62,043 bases of DNA, from assembly GCA_905480225.1 (NCBI GenBank), contig CAJQPO010000019.1, positions 1 through 62,043 on the forward strand, read 5' to 3'. Below the pieces are notes generated by a model, which saw nothing but the letters and a program-made list of their open reading frames with translations, had not been told where the DNA came from and searched no databases. Below, piece after piece: positions 34,895-44,797 of this stretch (its first letter is position 1; every line of letters starts with the position of its first letter). This stretch comes from an uncultured Flavobacteriales bacterium (GTDB lineage: Bacteria; Bacteroidota; Bacteroidia; Flavobacteriales_D; Parvicellaceae). Both the position numbers and the translations under genes were made by a program.

Positions 34895-37267
34895 ATGATT
34901 CATAAATTTCCAAAGGTGTTGAGGAGACTTTTAAAATGGTTTTGGCGAAGAAAGTATTTCTTTACCCTACTATTTACAATCAATTTTTTGATTTGGATAT
35001 TTTGTTTGCCTGAACAATTATTCTCTGAACCCACTTGTACCGTTCTAAAAGACAAAACAGGAGCAATTCTTGGTGCGCGAATCGCAGATGATGGACAATG
35101 GAGATTTCCACCATCTCATAGTGTACCGGATAAATTTGAACGGGCAATTATTGAGTTCGAAGACCGAGACTTTAAAAGTCACTCTGGTATTAGCTTTAAG
35201 GCATTTGGTCGTGCTATTAAACAAAACATTTCGGAAGGTAAGGTGGTTAGTGGTGGGAGTACAATTACTATGCAAACGATTCGTCTATCTAGAAAGGGAA
35301 GAAGTAGATCGTATTGGGAAAAGCTCATAGAAGTATATATGTCGACAAGGTTAGAGTGGCGTTTAACCAAAGGTGAAATTCTGAGGCTTTACGCATCAAA
35401 TGCGCCAATGGGGGGCAATGTTGTTGGCGTTGAAGCTGCTTCTTGGCGCTATTTTGGCCGATCTGCGCACGAGCTTAGTTGGGCTGAAGCCTGTCTCTTG
35501 GCTGTTCTCCCTAATGCACCCAGTTTGATGCATCCAGGCAAAAATCGAGCAAAGCTTAAAGCGAAAAGAAACCGTCTCTTAAAGAGATTGCATAATCAGA
35601 ATGTGATTGATGAGGTGGATTATGAATTGGCTTTAATGGAGTCTCTACCAGAGAAACCACCGCATTTACCACAACTGGCGCCTCATTTATTGAACCGACT
35701 CATTGCGAATGGCTATAAAGGTAAAGAGGTCATTTCGACTTTAGATAAGAATGTACAAAAACATGTACTCAAAACGGTTGATATTCATCATAAGCGACTA
35801 TCTGAAAATGGAATTCACAACGCAGCTGTTTTGATTCTAGATATAGAAAATGGAACAGTAGTTACTTATGTTGGGAATGTTAAAAATAAGAATCCAGAAC
35901 ACGGTGGTGACGTAGATGTGATTAAGGCACCAAGAAGTACAGGGAGTATATTGAAACCATTTTTATACGCAGGGCTTATTAATGAGGGGGCAATTACACC
36001 AAAGATGCTTATCGAAGACGTTCCCATAGTTTTATCAGGGTACGCACCGAAAAACTACAATGAAAAATTTGATGGTGCAGTACCTGCCGAAAGAGCCTTG
36101 TCGAGGTCTTTAAATGTTCCCATTGTTAAAATGCTAAAAGACTACGGCGTTCAAAAATTCCATAATCAATTAAATAAAATGGGAATGACGACAATTAATA
36201 GACCTTCAACGGATTACGGTCTTTCCTTAATATTGGGTGGTGCTGAAGCTAAATTATGGGATTTATGTGGTGTGTATGGAAACATGGGTGTAATATTGAA
36301 TCAATACGCTGCGGGTAATGAATTTAAACCCACTGGTTTTTCTTTCGTTCAAAATCAATCCGTAAAGAGCCAATTTAATTACCACATTCAGCCTGCTGCT
36401 GTTTGGGAAACTTTTAATGCAATGTTAGCCGTATCTCGTCCCGATGATGATGTTAACTGGCAAGCTTTTGAAACAAGTCAGAAAATAGCTTGGAAAACGG
36501 GAACAAGTTTTGGGTTTAGAGATGCCTGGGCAATTGGAGTGTCTAGAAAATATGTTGTTGGTGTTTGGGTAGGCAATGCCGATGGAGAGGGTCGGCCTGG
36601 TTTAGTAGGTGTAAAGGCTGCAGCACCCTTACTTTTTGATGTGTTTGATCGATTGCCAAAATCAGATTGGTATGAACTGCCTTACGATAATATGGCATTG
36701 GCTGAAATCTGCAGACAGAGTGGTCATCGAGCCTCTTCGATTTGTGAAACCATAGATACCACCTGGATTCCTTCAACTGCGCTTAGATCAACAATATGTC
36801 CTTATCACCAAACCGTTTTCTTTGACCATACGGGCGAATACAGAGTACACAGTGATTGTGAATTGGTTCATAATATGACTACAGCGACAAGATTGGTTTT
36901 GCCCCCAATAATAGAATCTTATTACAAGTCTAAGCATCCTAAATTTGAATCTTTACCACCTTTCAGAAATGATTGTGATGCTGAAGAGGACAACCCTATT
37001 GCGTTAATTTATCCTAAAAAACAAAGCTCAATATATGTACCGATGACATTTGATGAGGAAAAAGGCAACACCATTTTTGAAGCAAGTCACAGAGAAGATA
37101 ATGCAGTACTTTATTGGCACTTGGATGAGTATTATTTAGGAGAGACTACAGGAATTCATCAGCAGGTTTGTCAGCCTGCAGAAGGCAATCATGAGCTAAC
37201 TGTAATTGACCATACGGGAAGATCAATTACCAGAAAATTTAAAGTTATTGGGAAGGGGGTAGATTAA
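34895..37267 (+). CDS. pbpC: Penicillin-binding protein 1C
   Basis: This bifunctional peptidoglycan synthase of 790 residues has an N-terminal membrane anchor (about 20-42) and a glycosyltransferase 51 domain with the catalytic glutamate in IEFEDRDFKSHSG near residue 87 and GGSTITMQTIRL. The transpeptidase domain has SxxK (SILK, serine near residue 350), SLN (in SRSLNVP) and KTGTS (about 534-538). A C-terminal BiPBP_C domain follows (about 700-785). In many Bacteroidota pbpC sits beside an alpha-2-macroglobulin gene; none is present here. It is divergent from the sensor kinase and overlaps the next gene convergently by 23 bases. Confidence 0.92.
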   Translation: MIHKFPKVLRRLLKWFWRRKYFFTLLFTINFLIWIFCLPEQLFSEPTCTVLKDKTGAILGARIADDGQWRFPPSHSVPDKFERAIIEFEDRDFKSHSGISFKAFGRAIKQNISEGKVVSGGSTITMQTIRLSRKGRSRSYWEKLIEVYMSTRLEWRLTKGEILRLYASNAPMGGNVVGVEAASWRYFGRSAHELSWAEACLLAVLPNAPSLMHPGKNRAKLKAKRNRLLKRLHNQNVIDEVDYELALMESLPEKPPHLPQLAPHLLNRLIANGYKGKEVISTLDKNVQKHVLKTVDIHHKRLSENGIHNAAVLILDIENGTVVTYVGNVKNKNPEHGGDVDVIKAPRSTGSILKPFLYAGLINEGAITPKMLIEDVPIVLSGYAPKNYNEKFDGAVPAERALSRSLNVPIVKMLKDYGVQKFHNQLNKMGMTTINRPSTDYGLSLILGGAEAKLWDLCGVYGNMGVILNQYAAGNEFKPTGFSFVQNQSVKSQFNYHIQPAAVWETFNAMLAVSRPDDDVNWQAFETSQKIAWKTGTSFGFRDAWAIGVSRKYVVGVWVGNADGEGRPGLVGVKAAAPLLFDVFDRLPKSDWYELPYDNMALAEICRQSGHRASSICETIDTTWIPSTALRSTICPYHQTVFFDHTGEYRVHSDCELVHNMTTATRLVLPPIIESYYKSKHPKFESLPPFRNDCDAEEDNPIALIYPKKQSSIYVPMTFDEEKGNTIFEASHREDNAVLYWHLDEYYLGETTGIHQQVCQPAEGNHELTVIDHTGRSITRKFKVIGKGVD

Positions 37268-38099
37268 TCGATTTTCGATGCTCAATCCAAAGGATTATGG
37301 GGATAAGAAAATGGGGCACTCTTATCATAAAGGCAAATAGATATTGGCCAATCCAGTTATCTAAAAAATCAACATTAAAACTGGTTGTTATCCTTGCTAT
37401 TGCTGTAATAAATCCCCACAGAATGCCATAGACAAGTGCAGCACTTAAGAATTTTGGAATGAAAATAGAAATGGCAAAAATAAAATCGAAGACACCAAAT
37501 ACTATCAAGGCATTTCGTGCAATTGTTTCATGTACGTCAAAACCTTTTATCATCATGTCAATGAAATACCCTGGTTGTGGATAATAACCTACGGCAAACA
37601 AGCCATGGCCAACAAAGGTAAATCCGATAGCCCATTTCATTAGGGCTACTACCCAATTGTTATTTCTATTATGTGTAATAGAAATCAAAAGAATAGGGGT
37701 AAGTATTTGAGCGGCATTTTCAAGCAGTATTCCGATATAGAAATTCTTCGAGTAGAATGAAGAAAAAACAAGAATGGTTAAGCAGAATGTGGCCAGGTAC
37801 AGTGGCCACCTTAAAAGTTTTCTATGCTGTTTTAAGAATAATGCCGAAATGGCAGCAATAATGAAGATAATTCCAAAATAGTAGTCAATGCTAAGAATAA
37901 AATTTTCTGCTAAACGATTGGTATACAATTGGTGTAAACTGGTGTCGAAGTACCATGCCAGCACCTTGCCAAAGCCTTGCGGATCTAAAAGTACATTACC
38001 CAGATTCGTTTTCCACCTAAGGCATTCCCAGGCGTGACCAAGAAGCATTACAGAACAAGTAATTCTAATTAGCAATAATATAATGTTGCGTTGTTGCAA
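37245..38099 (-). CDS. DoxX-like integral membrane protein
   Basis: This 284-residue protein has about eight membrane helices and an internal similarity: LLGHAWECLRW near the N-terminus and FVGHGLFAVGYYPQ in the middle suggest two DoxX-type four-helix units. Members of this superfamily are linked to redox or quinone chemistry, but no function can be assigned here. Its last 23 bases overlap the 3' end of pbpC on the other strand. Confidence 0.6.
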   Translation of the reverse strand: MQQRNIILLLIRITCSVMLLGHAWECLRWKTNLGNVLLDPQGFGKVLAWYFDTSLHQLYTNRLAENFILSIDYYFGIIFIIAAISALFLKQHRKLLRWPLYLATFCLTILVFSSFYSKNFYIGILLENAAQILTPILLISITHNRNNNWVVALMKWAIGFTFVGHGLFAVGYYPQPGYFIDMMIKGFDVHETIARNALIVFGVFDFIFAISIFIPKFLSAALVYGILWGFITAIARITTSFNVDFLDNWIGQYLFAFMIRVPHFLIPIILWIEHRKSINLPPSQ

Positions 38100-38165
38100 T
38101 TGAGCTTGTGAAGTCTTAATTTTACTTTTTTAGTGTAAATAGTTTAAAATCATATTAACAAATTT

Positions 38166-40505
38166 ATGAAACGTTACTGGATTATAGTTTGTATTGTCTT
38201 TTTGTCCTTAGAAGTATGTTCTGCGACCAGAAGGTATAGACTATCCGTAAACGAAGATCCTGCTATTTCAATGACCATTGGTTGGGAACAAGTTTCTGGA
38301 ACCGGGGCAACGGTTTATTATGGCCCAGTTGATTATGGTACTGCCTATCTTTCTTATCCCATGAATCAATCAATTGATAGACAAGTAAGTGCCAAAGGGA
38401 TGTCTAATTGTTTTGTTCGATTGATTTCTTTGCTGCCAAATACAGAATACTATTTCGTAATTCATGATTCAGAGGGGACGAGCCAGAGAATGTGGTTTAA
38501 AACGCTTCCTCAATTTAGCAATGAGCCAATTTCTCTTATTGCTGGCGGTGATTCCCGAATATACCTGGATAACGCTGCAAGAGTAAATGCCAATTCTCTC
38601 GTAGCCAAATTAAAACCTGACGCGATTCTGTTCGCAGGGGACTTTACGTGGTTAGATCTGGATTTAGAATGGCAAGACTGGTTTGACGACTGGCAACAGA
38701 CTATAGCGTCTGATGGACGAATGAGTCCTGTAATTGTAGCTCGGGGAAATCATGAGTACATTACTCAGGAAGTACATGACTTGTTTGATACGCCATCTAT
38801 TGATGAGTATTTTGCATTAACCCTTGGTGGTGACCTTCTTCGTCTGTATACGTTAAACACAGAAATAGCTATTGGAGGTGTGCAAACGACATGGTTGGAA
38901 AACGATTTGATTGCTACAGGAGACAACGTTGAATGGAAATTTGCCCAATATCACAAGCCAATGCGTCCTCATGTATCTACCGAGCCGGAGGGCAATGATC
39001 AATACAACTATTGGTCTCAATTTTTTTATGACTATGGTGTAAGGCTTGTTTTGGATTGCGATAGCCATGATACGAAAATTACTTGGCCCGTAGAACCTTC
39101 TACCAGTGCTTTAAGTGAAGAAGGTTTTGAAAGAGAGGACATTAATGGTACTGTATACATTGGCGAAGGTGGTTGGGGAGTTCCATTAAGAACCAATGAT
39201 GATAATAAAGTCTGGACCAGGGATGCGGGAAGCTACAATTCCTTTCAATGGATTATTGTAGAACGTGATACGGTTCAAATTCGAACAATTATCACCGATA
39301 ATGCCTCGGTCGTATCAGAGGTACTCAATTCAGATCGCTTCACACCTCCTGCTAATTTAGATATTTGGAATCCTTCCAATGGTTCTGTTGCCTATTTGTT
39401 AAACAATAAGTATCTAGGAAGGCCAATGGTGGATGTAACCTATCCTTATCATCATCAATATTTTGGTACTCCACAACTTGCTACAATTGAAGTTAATGCA
39501 GCTGATACCAATGGAACTGTTGAATACGTAGAATTTTTTATCAATGACACACCCATCGGAACAGATTCTATATTTCCGTATACATTTGATTGGACTATGC
39601 CGATGGATGGTTCTTATTACATTACGGCTTGGGCTTTTGATGACGATGGAATACATAATATTTCAGATGACATTCAAATATTTGTTGGTAATATTAATAT
39701 TACAGTTCAAATTCAGGCGTCTGATGATGATGCAGAAGAGTATAAGAGTGATGGGTCCGTTGACTTGACAAGTGCAGATTTAGAATTCTGTGTAGAAGAA
39801 TGGATTTGGCCTATTTCTGATGAAGATCAATGGCTTGGTTTGCGTTTTCAAGGTATTGACATTCCAGAAGGTGCTATTGTGAGCAGTGCCTATATAGAAT
39901 TGACGTCCGATGAGTCGCAAACAAGTGGTGCTAGCATCATTATCTATGGCCAGAATGAAGACAGCCCTCTGCCTTTTACCAATTCAAATAATGACATTTC
40001 TACAAGATCTAGAACAACTTCCAATGTAGTTTGGACACCTAATGGATGGAGCGCCGAAGAGGTAGGTGCAGATACACAATCGGACGACTTATCTGCTATT
40101 GTTCAGGAAATTATAGATAGGCCAGGTTGGACTCCGGGTAACAACATGGCATTTATATTTGAAGGTAGTGGAACAAGATCGGCTTATTCATTTGATGAGT
40201 CAGTTTCGAAGTCCGCAAAGTTATACATTACAGTTTCTGGCCCATTAGCGGTAGCTGAGCAAGAACATTTGAATTTTCATGTTTATCCAAATCCGGCAAG
40301 AGACTTATTACATTTTAATCTGCCTAAAGACAGTAAAAATGTGGAAGTGAATATATTTTCTATGAATGGCAGCCTGGTGCAAAGAGAAATCATTGCCAGT
40401 GGATTAAGTACGTTTGTTCTCGATCCATCGGTGCGTCCTGGGATGTATGTAGTCGAAATAATTAATAATAATCAACGGAAAAGTGAACGTGTCATCATTC
40501 AATAA
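38166..40505 (+). CDS. Secreted purple-acid-phosphatase-like metallophosphoesterase with T9SS domain
   Basis: This 779-residue protein has a signal peptide (about 1-20), a fibronectin-like purple acid phosphatase N-domain (about 24-112) and a metallophosphoesterase domain (about 125-305) with GGDSR, FAGDFTW, RGNHEY and YHKP. An Ig-like domain follows (about 420-512, VEFFINDTPIG), then a DNRLRE-like beta domain (about 515-695) and a T9SS type A sorting domain from VYPNPARD (about 700). The usual final GHxH metal motif is replaced by CDSHDT. It probably releases phosphate from organic esters at the cell surface. Its 3' end overlaps the PhoD-like gene by 23 bases. Confidence 0.85.
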   Translation: MKRYWIIVCIVFLSLEVCSATRRYRLSVNEDPAISMTIGWEQVSGTGATVYYGPVDYGTAYLSYPMNQSIDRQVSAKGMSNCFVRLISLLPNTEYYFVIHDSEGTSQRMWFKTLPQFSNEPISLIAGGDSRIYLDNAARVNANSLVAKLKPDAILFAGDFTWLDLDLEWQDWFDDWQQTIASDGRMSPVIVARGNHEYITQEVHDLFDTPSIDEYFALTLGGDLLRLYTLNTEIAIGGVQTTWLENDLIATGDNVEWKFAQYHKPMRPHVSTEPEGNDQYNYWSQFFYDYGVRLVLDCDSHDTKITWPVEPSTSALSEEGFEREDINGTVYIGEGGWGVPLRTNDDNKVWTRDAGSYNSFQWIIVERDTVQIRTIITDNASVVSEVLNSDRFTPPANLDIWNPSNGSVAYLLNNKYLGRPMVDVTYPYHHQYFGTPQLATIEVNAADTNGTVEYVEFFINDTPIGTDSIFPYTFDWTMPMDGSYYITAWAFDDDGIHNISDDIQIFVGNINITVQIQASDDDAEEYKSDGSVDLTSADLEFCVEEWIWPISDEDQWLGLRFQGIDIPEGAIVSSAYIELTSDESQTSGASIIIYGQNEDSPLPFTNSNNDISTRSRTTSNVVWTPNGWSAEEVGADTQSDDLSAIVQEIIDRPGWTPGNNMAFIFEGSGTRSAYSFDESVSKSAKLYITVSGPLAVAEQEHLNFHVYPNPARDLLHFNLPKDSKNVEVNIFSMNGSLVQREIIASGLSTFVLDPSVRPGMYVVEIINNNQRKSERVIIQ

Positions 40506-42336
40506 ATTTAAATTAATACTGCTGTTTTTAGTCTCGGCTTGGAATGCAGAAAGTCAAGAAAAGCATGATCGGACTTCGCTCATTCCGGCCTTAGCTCCGT
40601 TTTATCATGGAGTAGCATCAGGTGATCCTTTGCCTAATCAAGTGATTTTATGGACGAGAGTAACTCCTGATTCCACCGTATTGATAACAGATTCGATAGA
40701 AGTATCGTGGAGAGTTGCTACTGACACAGCAATGATGTCAGTTGTTACGAGTGGCTCAGCATTTACGAATGCAGAGAAGGATTGGACATTTAAAGTTGAT
40801 GTTGCAGGTCTTGCCGCTGACGCCTGTTATTATTATGATTTTTATGCATTAAATACACCATCTATGACTGGCAGAACATTTACTGCACCTGTCGGTGATG
40901 TGGACAGTTTGAGGTTTGCTGTAGTTTCTTGTTCCAATTACGAGCATGGATATTTTAACGCTTATGCACGATTGCTACAACGGAATGATTTTAGTGCCGT
41001 ACTGCATTTAGGCGATTACATTTATGAGTATGAAACTGGGGGCTATTCCGCTAACATCGCTGGACGAGATAACGAACCAATCAATGAAATCATTACACTT
41101 ACAGATTACCGAGTAAGGCATTCACATTACAAGTTAGACAATGACTTGAGAGCACTGCACCAGCAATACCCATTCATCACTGTTTGGGATGATCATGAGT
41201 CAGCCAATGATTCTTACAAAGATGGTGCTGAAAATCATACGGAGGGACCAGAAGGATTATGGGTTGATAGAAAAGCCTATTCTATGCAGGCCTATCATGA
41301 ATGGATGCCAATTAGAACGGCTCCAGGAAGCGGTAGCATATACAGGTCAATAGAATATGGAGATTTATTAAAGTTTTACATGTGCGACACGAGGTTGGAA
41401 GGACGAACGGAGCAGGCTACAGGTAGTAATGACTCTACCAGATCTATGCTGGGACCCGTACAATACGATTGGTTAATTAACGAATTGGATAATTCTTCTA
41501 ATCAATGGAATATTTTGGGGCAACAGGTAATGATGGCTCCATTAGAATTGTTTGGCAGCCCATTAAATAATGATCAATGGGATGGCTACGCATGGGAACG
41601 TGGGAAAATTTATGACCACATTTTAGCTAATAATATAGAGAATTTTGTTGTTCTTACTGGTGACATTCATACTTCCTGGGCGAACGACCTTCCAGGATCT
41701 GGATATGATGCAAGCACCGGAGCCGGTTCTATTGGAGTAGAATTCGTTGTTACTTCGGTTACCAGTCCGGGATTACCGCTTTCGGTTCCGAGTTCTACCA
41801 TTCAATTAGAAAATGATCATATGCAATTTATTAATCTTACAGATCATGGATATATGATTTTGGATGTTAACAAACAACGTGCTCAGGCAGATTGGTTTTA
41901 CTTCACGGATATAACAGTACCATCTACCAGTGATTATTTTGGGGATGGCTGGTATGTAAATGATGGTGAAAGAAATTTAAATCAGGCTTCTGGCTTAAGT
42001 ACTGCTGCCAGTGATTACAATTGCCAATATGCACCAGTGGTATCGACAAGTACCAGGATTACTGAACCTTCCAAAGATTTGGCCATTTTTGGTGTTTATC
42101 CCAATCCTTTTAATCATGCGTTTACGGTGCAGTATTACTTATTTAATGATGTTCCAATCTCTCTGAAAATAATCAATATAGCTGGACAAACGGTTTATCA
42201 AGATGATTTGTACGATGCTTCTCCAGGGTTAAATTACATGAAGCTTTCAGCGTCTGGATTAGCCCCAGGATCTTACCAGCTAATTATTTCTTCGGATCAC
42301 CAAAGAATTTCAAAGCGGTTAATAAAATTGAATTGA
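40483..42336 (+). CDS. Secreted PhoD-like alkaline phosphatase with T9SS domain
   Basis: This 617-residue PhoD-family phosphatase/phosphodiesterase has a signal peptide (about 1-24), a PhoD N-domain (about 38-130, HGVASGDPLPNQVILWTRV) and the catalytic domain with VSCSNYEHGYFNAY, HLGDYIYEYE, VWDDHESAND and TGDIHTSW. A T9SS type A sorting domain starts at VYPNPFNH (about 537). PhoD enzymes use calcium and iron and act on phosphodiesters and monoesters outside the cell. The start is GTG at 40483 inside the previous gene; no ATG fits before the signal peptide. With the upstream gene it forms a phosphate-scavenging pair. Confidence 0.9.
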   Translation: MNVSSFNKFKLILLFLVSAWNAESQEKHDRTSLIPALAPFYHGVASGDPLPNQVILWTRVTPDSTVLITDSIEVSWRVATDTAMMSVVTSGSAFTNAEKDWTFKVDVAGLAADACYYYDFYALNTPSMTGRTFTAPVGDVDSLRFAVVSCSNYEHGYFNAYARLLQRNDFSAVLHLGDYIYEYETGGYSANIAGRDNEPINEIITLTDYRVRHSHYKLDNDLRALHQQYPFITVWDDHESANDSYKDGAENHTEGPEGLWVDRKAYSMQAYHEWMPIRTAPGSGSIYRSIEYGDLLKFYMCDTRLEGRTEQATGSNDSTRSMLGPVQYDWLINELDNSSNQWNILGQQVMMAPLELFGSPLNNDQWDGYAWERGKIYDHILANNIENFVVLTGDIHTSWANDLPGSGYDASTGAGSIGVEFVVTSVTSPGLPLSVPSSTIQLENDHMQFINLTDHGYMILDVNKQRAQADWFYFTDITVPSTSDYFGDGWYVNDGERNLNQASGLSTAASDYNCQYAPVVSTSTRITEPSKDLAIFGVYPNPFNHAFTVQYYLFNDVPISLKIINIAGQTVYQDDLYDASPGLNYMKLSASGLAPGSYQLIISSDHQRISKRLIKLN

Positions 42337-42475
42337 CTACTTTGAAAAAGAAGTTTGTATGTTGTGACCTTAACCATTAGAGCAATTTCGCTATGGTAGA
42401 ATTGGCCTAATTTTTGAGAAGTCGTAGCCAGTTGTTTATCGAAATACTATATTTATTAATTGTAATATTTTAACA

Positions 42476-44785
42476 ATGAAAATTGGTTTAAGACTTACCA
42501 TATTATTTTTCACTATTGGATTTTCGTCGATTACAGTAATCGGATACTTGTCTTATGATCAAGCCAAAACCGCATTAGAAAGAGAGTCATTTAATCGGCT
42601 TACTGCAGTCCGGGAAATGAAGGCGACACAAATAGAGGATTACTTTAAAGAAATTAGAAGTCAAGTAGAAACTTTTTCTGAGAACCATTCGGTAATTCAG
42701 GCAATGGTGGATTTTAAGGAAGGTTTTAGGGAAATACAAAATGAAGTAGTTGCGACACCTGAAAATGAAGAATTGCTCAAGCTATATTACAAAGATCAGT
42801 TTTTACCCGAACTAAATCCGAATCTCAAAACGGTTGCGATTATGGAAGATTTTTATCCTCAAGAAGAAAGGGTGAAATTATTGCAAGAGCTTTATATTTC
42901 TGCTAATCCTAATCCAGCTGGAAGCAAGCGTTTTCTTACGTCAACAAATGACAGTTCTACCTACGACCTAGCGCATGTTCAATATCATCCGATATTGCGC
43001 AACTTTTTGGAAAAATTTGAATTTCATGATTTGTTCTTAGTAGATGACCAAACCGGCGATATTGTTTATTCTGTTTTCAAGGAAGTAGATTTTGCGACCT
43101 CTTTGTTAAACGGCCCATTCAACAATACAAATTTTGCTCGAACGTTTCGTTCTGCTGTTGCTTCTGATAAGAAAAATTTTATTTCTATTGTTGATTTTGA
43201 GCCTTATAAGCCTTCTTATAATCAGCACGCTTCATTTATATCATGCCCCATTTATGATAAAAATGAAAGAATAGGTATTTTGATTTTTCAAATGCCGATT
43301 GACAAGATTAATAACATAATGACTAATCGACAGCAGTGGTCGAAAGTAGGCCTAGGAGTAAGTGGTGAAACTTACATTGTTGGGCATGATTTTACATTAC
43401 GTAATCAATCTAGATTTTTAATTGAAGATCGGGCACATTACTTTGAAATGATACAAGACATTGGGATATCTCAAGACACCATCGAGATGATTAAAAATTT
43501 CGGGAGTACTGTTGGACTGCAAAAAGTAGAAACGGAAGGCACATTCTTAGCTCAAAGTGGGGAAACGGATACCAAAATATTTTCAGATTATAGGGGGGTA
43601 GACGTATTATCTGCCTATAGACCACTTCATATTGAAGGATTGGATTGGTCCATTCTAAGCGAGATTGATGAGTCGGAGGCTTTTCAGGCTGTAGATTCAT
43701 TAAAACAGTCTATTGTATTGGTCTTTTTAGTGCTTATTTTATTAATAATTCTTACTTCATTACTTTTTGCTAGAGGCATTACTAAGCCAATTAAGGCACT
43801 GACTAGAAGTTCAAAAGAATTGGCAAGGGGTAATCTGGATGCAAAAATACATGTTAAAAGAGCAGATGAGATAGGCATTTTGGCGTTGAGCTTTAAAAGC
43901 ATGCGCGATTCAATTCATAAGTTGGTTCAAGATTTAAAAGACATTAATTCAAATCTTGAGAATAAGGTGGCTGATAGAACAAAGGAGCTTCAATTGCAGA
44001 AAGATTTAATGGAAGAAAAGAATTTAGAAATTCTTGATTCAATTACGTATGCTGAAAGACTACAACAGGCTATTTTGCCTCCTTTGAAACAGGTAGTAGA
44101 TAAAGTTGAAGATATTTTCATTCTCTATAAGCCTAAAGACATTGTATCTGGTGACTTTTATTGGATGGCAAGTACAGATGATAGAATTTTAATTGCGGCG
44201 GTAGATTGCACTGGTCATGGAGTTCCAGGTGCTATGGTGAGTGTTGTAGGGTCAAATGGACTTTATAGATGCATTAAAGAATACGGATTGTCTAAACCTT
44301 CGGAAATATTAGATCAATTAACAGATATCGTTATTGAAACATTCGAAGCGGATGGTACACAGGTAAAGGACGGGATGGACATTTCACTGTGTTCCATTGA
44401 TAGGGAATCAAGATTAGTGGAATTTGCCGGTGCCAACAATCCACTATGGATTTCTAAGGGCGAATCCACATCAGCTGAAAGTATTATTGAAATAAAGGGA
44501 AACAAACAACCCATTGGTGCATTTGAACACAGAAAACCGTTTACAAATCATTCCATACAATTAGAAAAGGGAGATTCGATTTACATGTTTACGGATGGCT
44601 TTGCAGATCAGTTTGGCGGTGAAAAAGGAAAAAAATTTAAATACAAACCCTTTAGGAATCTTATAGCAGAAAACAGTAATTTGCCAATGGAGCAACAAAG
44701 AACACATCTCGACTATTCTTTCGAGAAATGGAGGGGTGAGTTTGAACAAGTTGATGATATTTGTCTAATTGGAATAAGACTCTAA
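42476..44785 (+). CDS. Membrane SpoIIE/PP2C-type protein phosphatase with sensor and HAMP domains
   Basis: This 769-residue protein has an N-terminal membrane helix (about 7-27), an extracytoplasmic Cache/CHASE-like sensor (about 35-405), a second helix (about 410-433), a HAMP domain (about 433-485), a coiled coil (about 490-530) and a SpoIIE PP2C domain (about 540-769). The metal aspartates are in VSGDFYW, AAVDCTGHGVPGA, KDGMDIS, TDGFADQFGG and VDDICL. Such proteins dephosphorylate STAS-domain or related anti-anti-sigma-like partners in response to an external signal. It precedes the AsmA-like gene by 12 bases. Confidence 0.9.
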   Translation: MKIGLRLTILFFTIGFSSITVIGYLSYDQAKTALERESFNRLTAVREMKATQIEDYFKEIRSQVETFSENHSVIQAMVDFKEGFREIQNEVVATPENEELLKLYYKDQFLPELNPNLKTVAIMEDFYPQEERVKLLQELYISANPNPAGSKRFLTSTNDSSTYDLAHVQYHPILRNFLEKFEFHDLFLVDDQTGDIVYSVFKEVDFATSLLNGPFNNTNFARTFRSAVASDKKNFISIVDFEPYKPSYNQHASFISCPIYDKNERIGILIFQMPIDKINNIMTNRQQWSKVGLGVSGETYIVGHDFTLRNQSRFLIEDRAHYFEMIQDIGISQDTIEMIKNFGSTVGLQKVETEGTFLAQSGETDTKIFSDYRGVDVLSAYRPLHIEGLDWSILSEIDESEAFQAVDSLKQSIVLVFLVLILLIILTSLLFARGITKPIKALTRSSKELARGNLDAKIHVKRADEIGILALSFKSMRDSIHKLVQDLKDINSNLENKVADRTKELQLQKDLMEEKNLEILDSITYAERLQQAILPPLKQVVDKVEDIFILYKPKDIVSGDFYWMASTDDRILIAAVDCTGHGVPGAMVSVVGSNGLYRCIKEYGLSKPSEILDQLTDIVIETFEADGTQVKDGMDISLCSIDRESRLVEFAGANNPLWISKGESTSAESIIEIKGNKQPIGAFEHRKPFTNHSIQLEKGDSIYMFTDGFADQFGGEKGKKFKYKPFRNLIAENSNLPMEQQRTHLDYSFEKWRGEFEQVDDICLIGIRL

Positions 44786-44797
44786 TAAATTCATATA

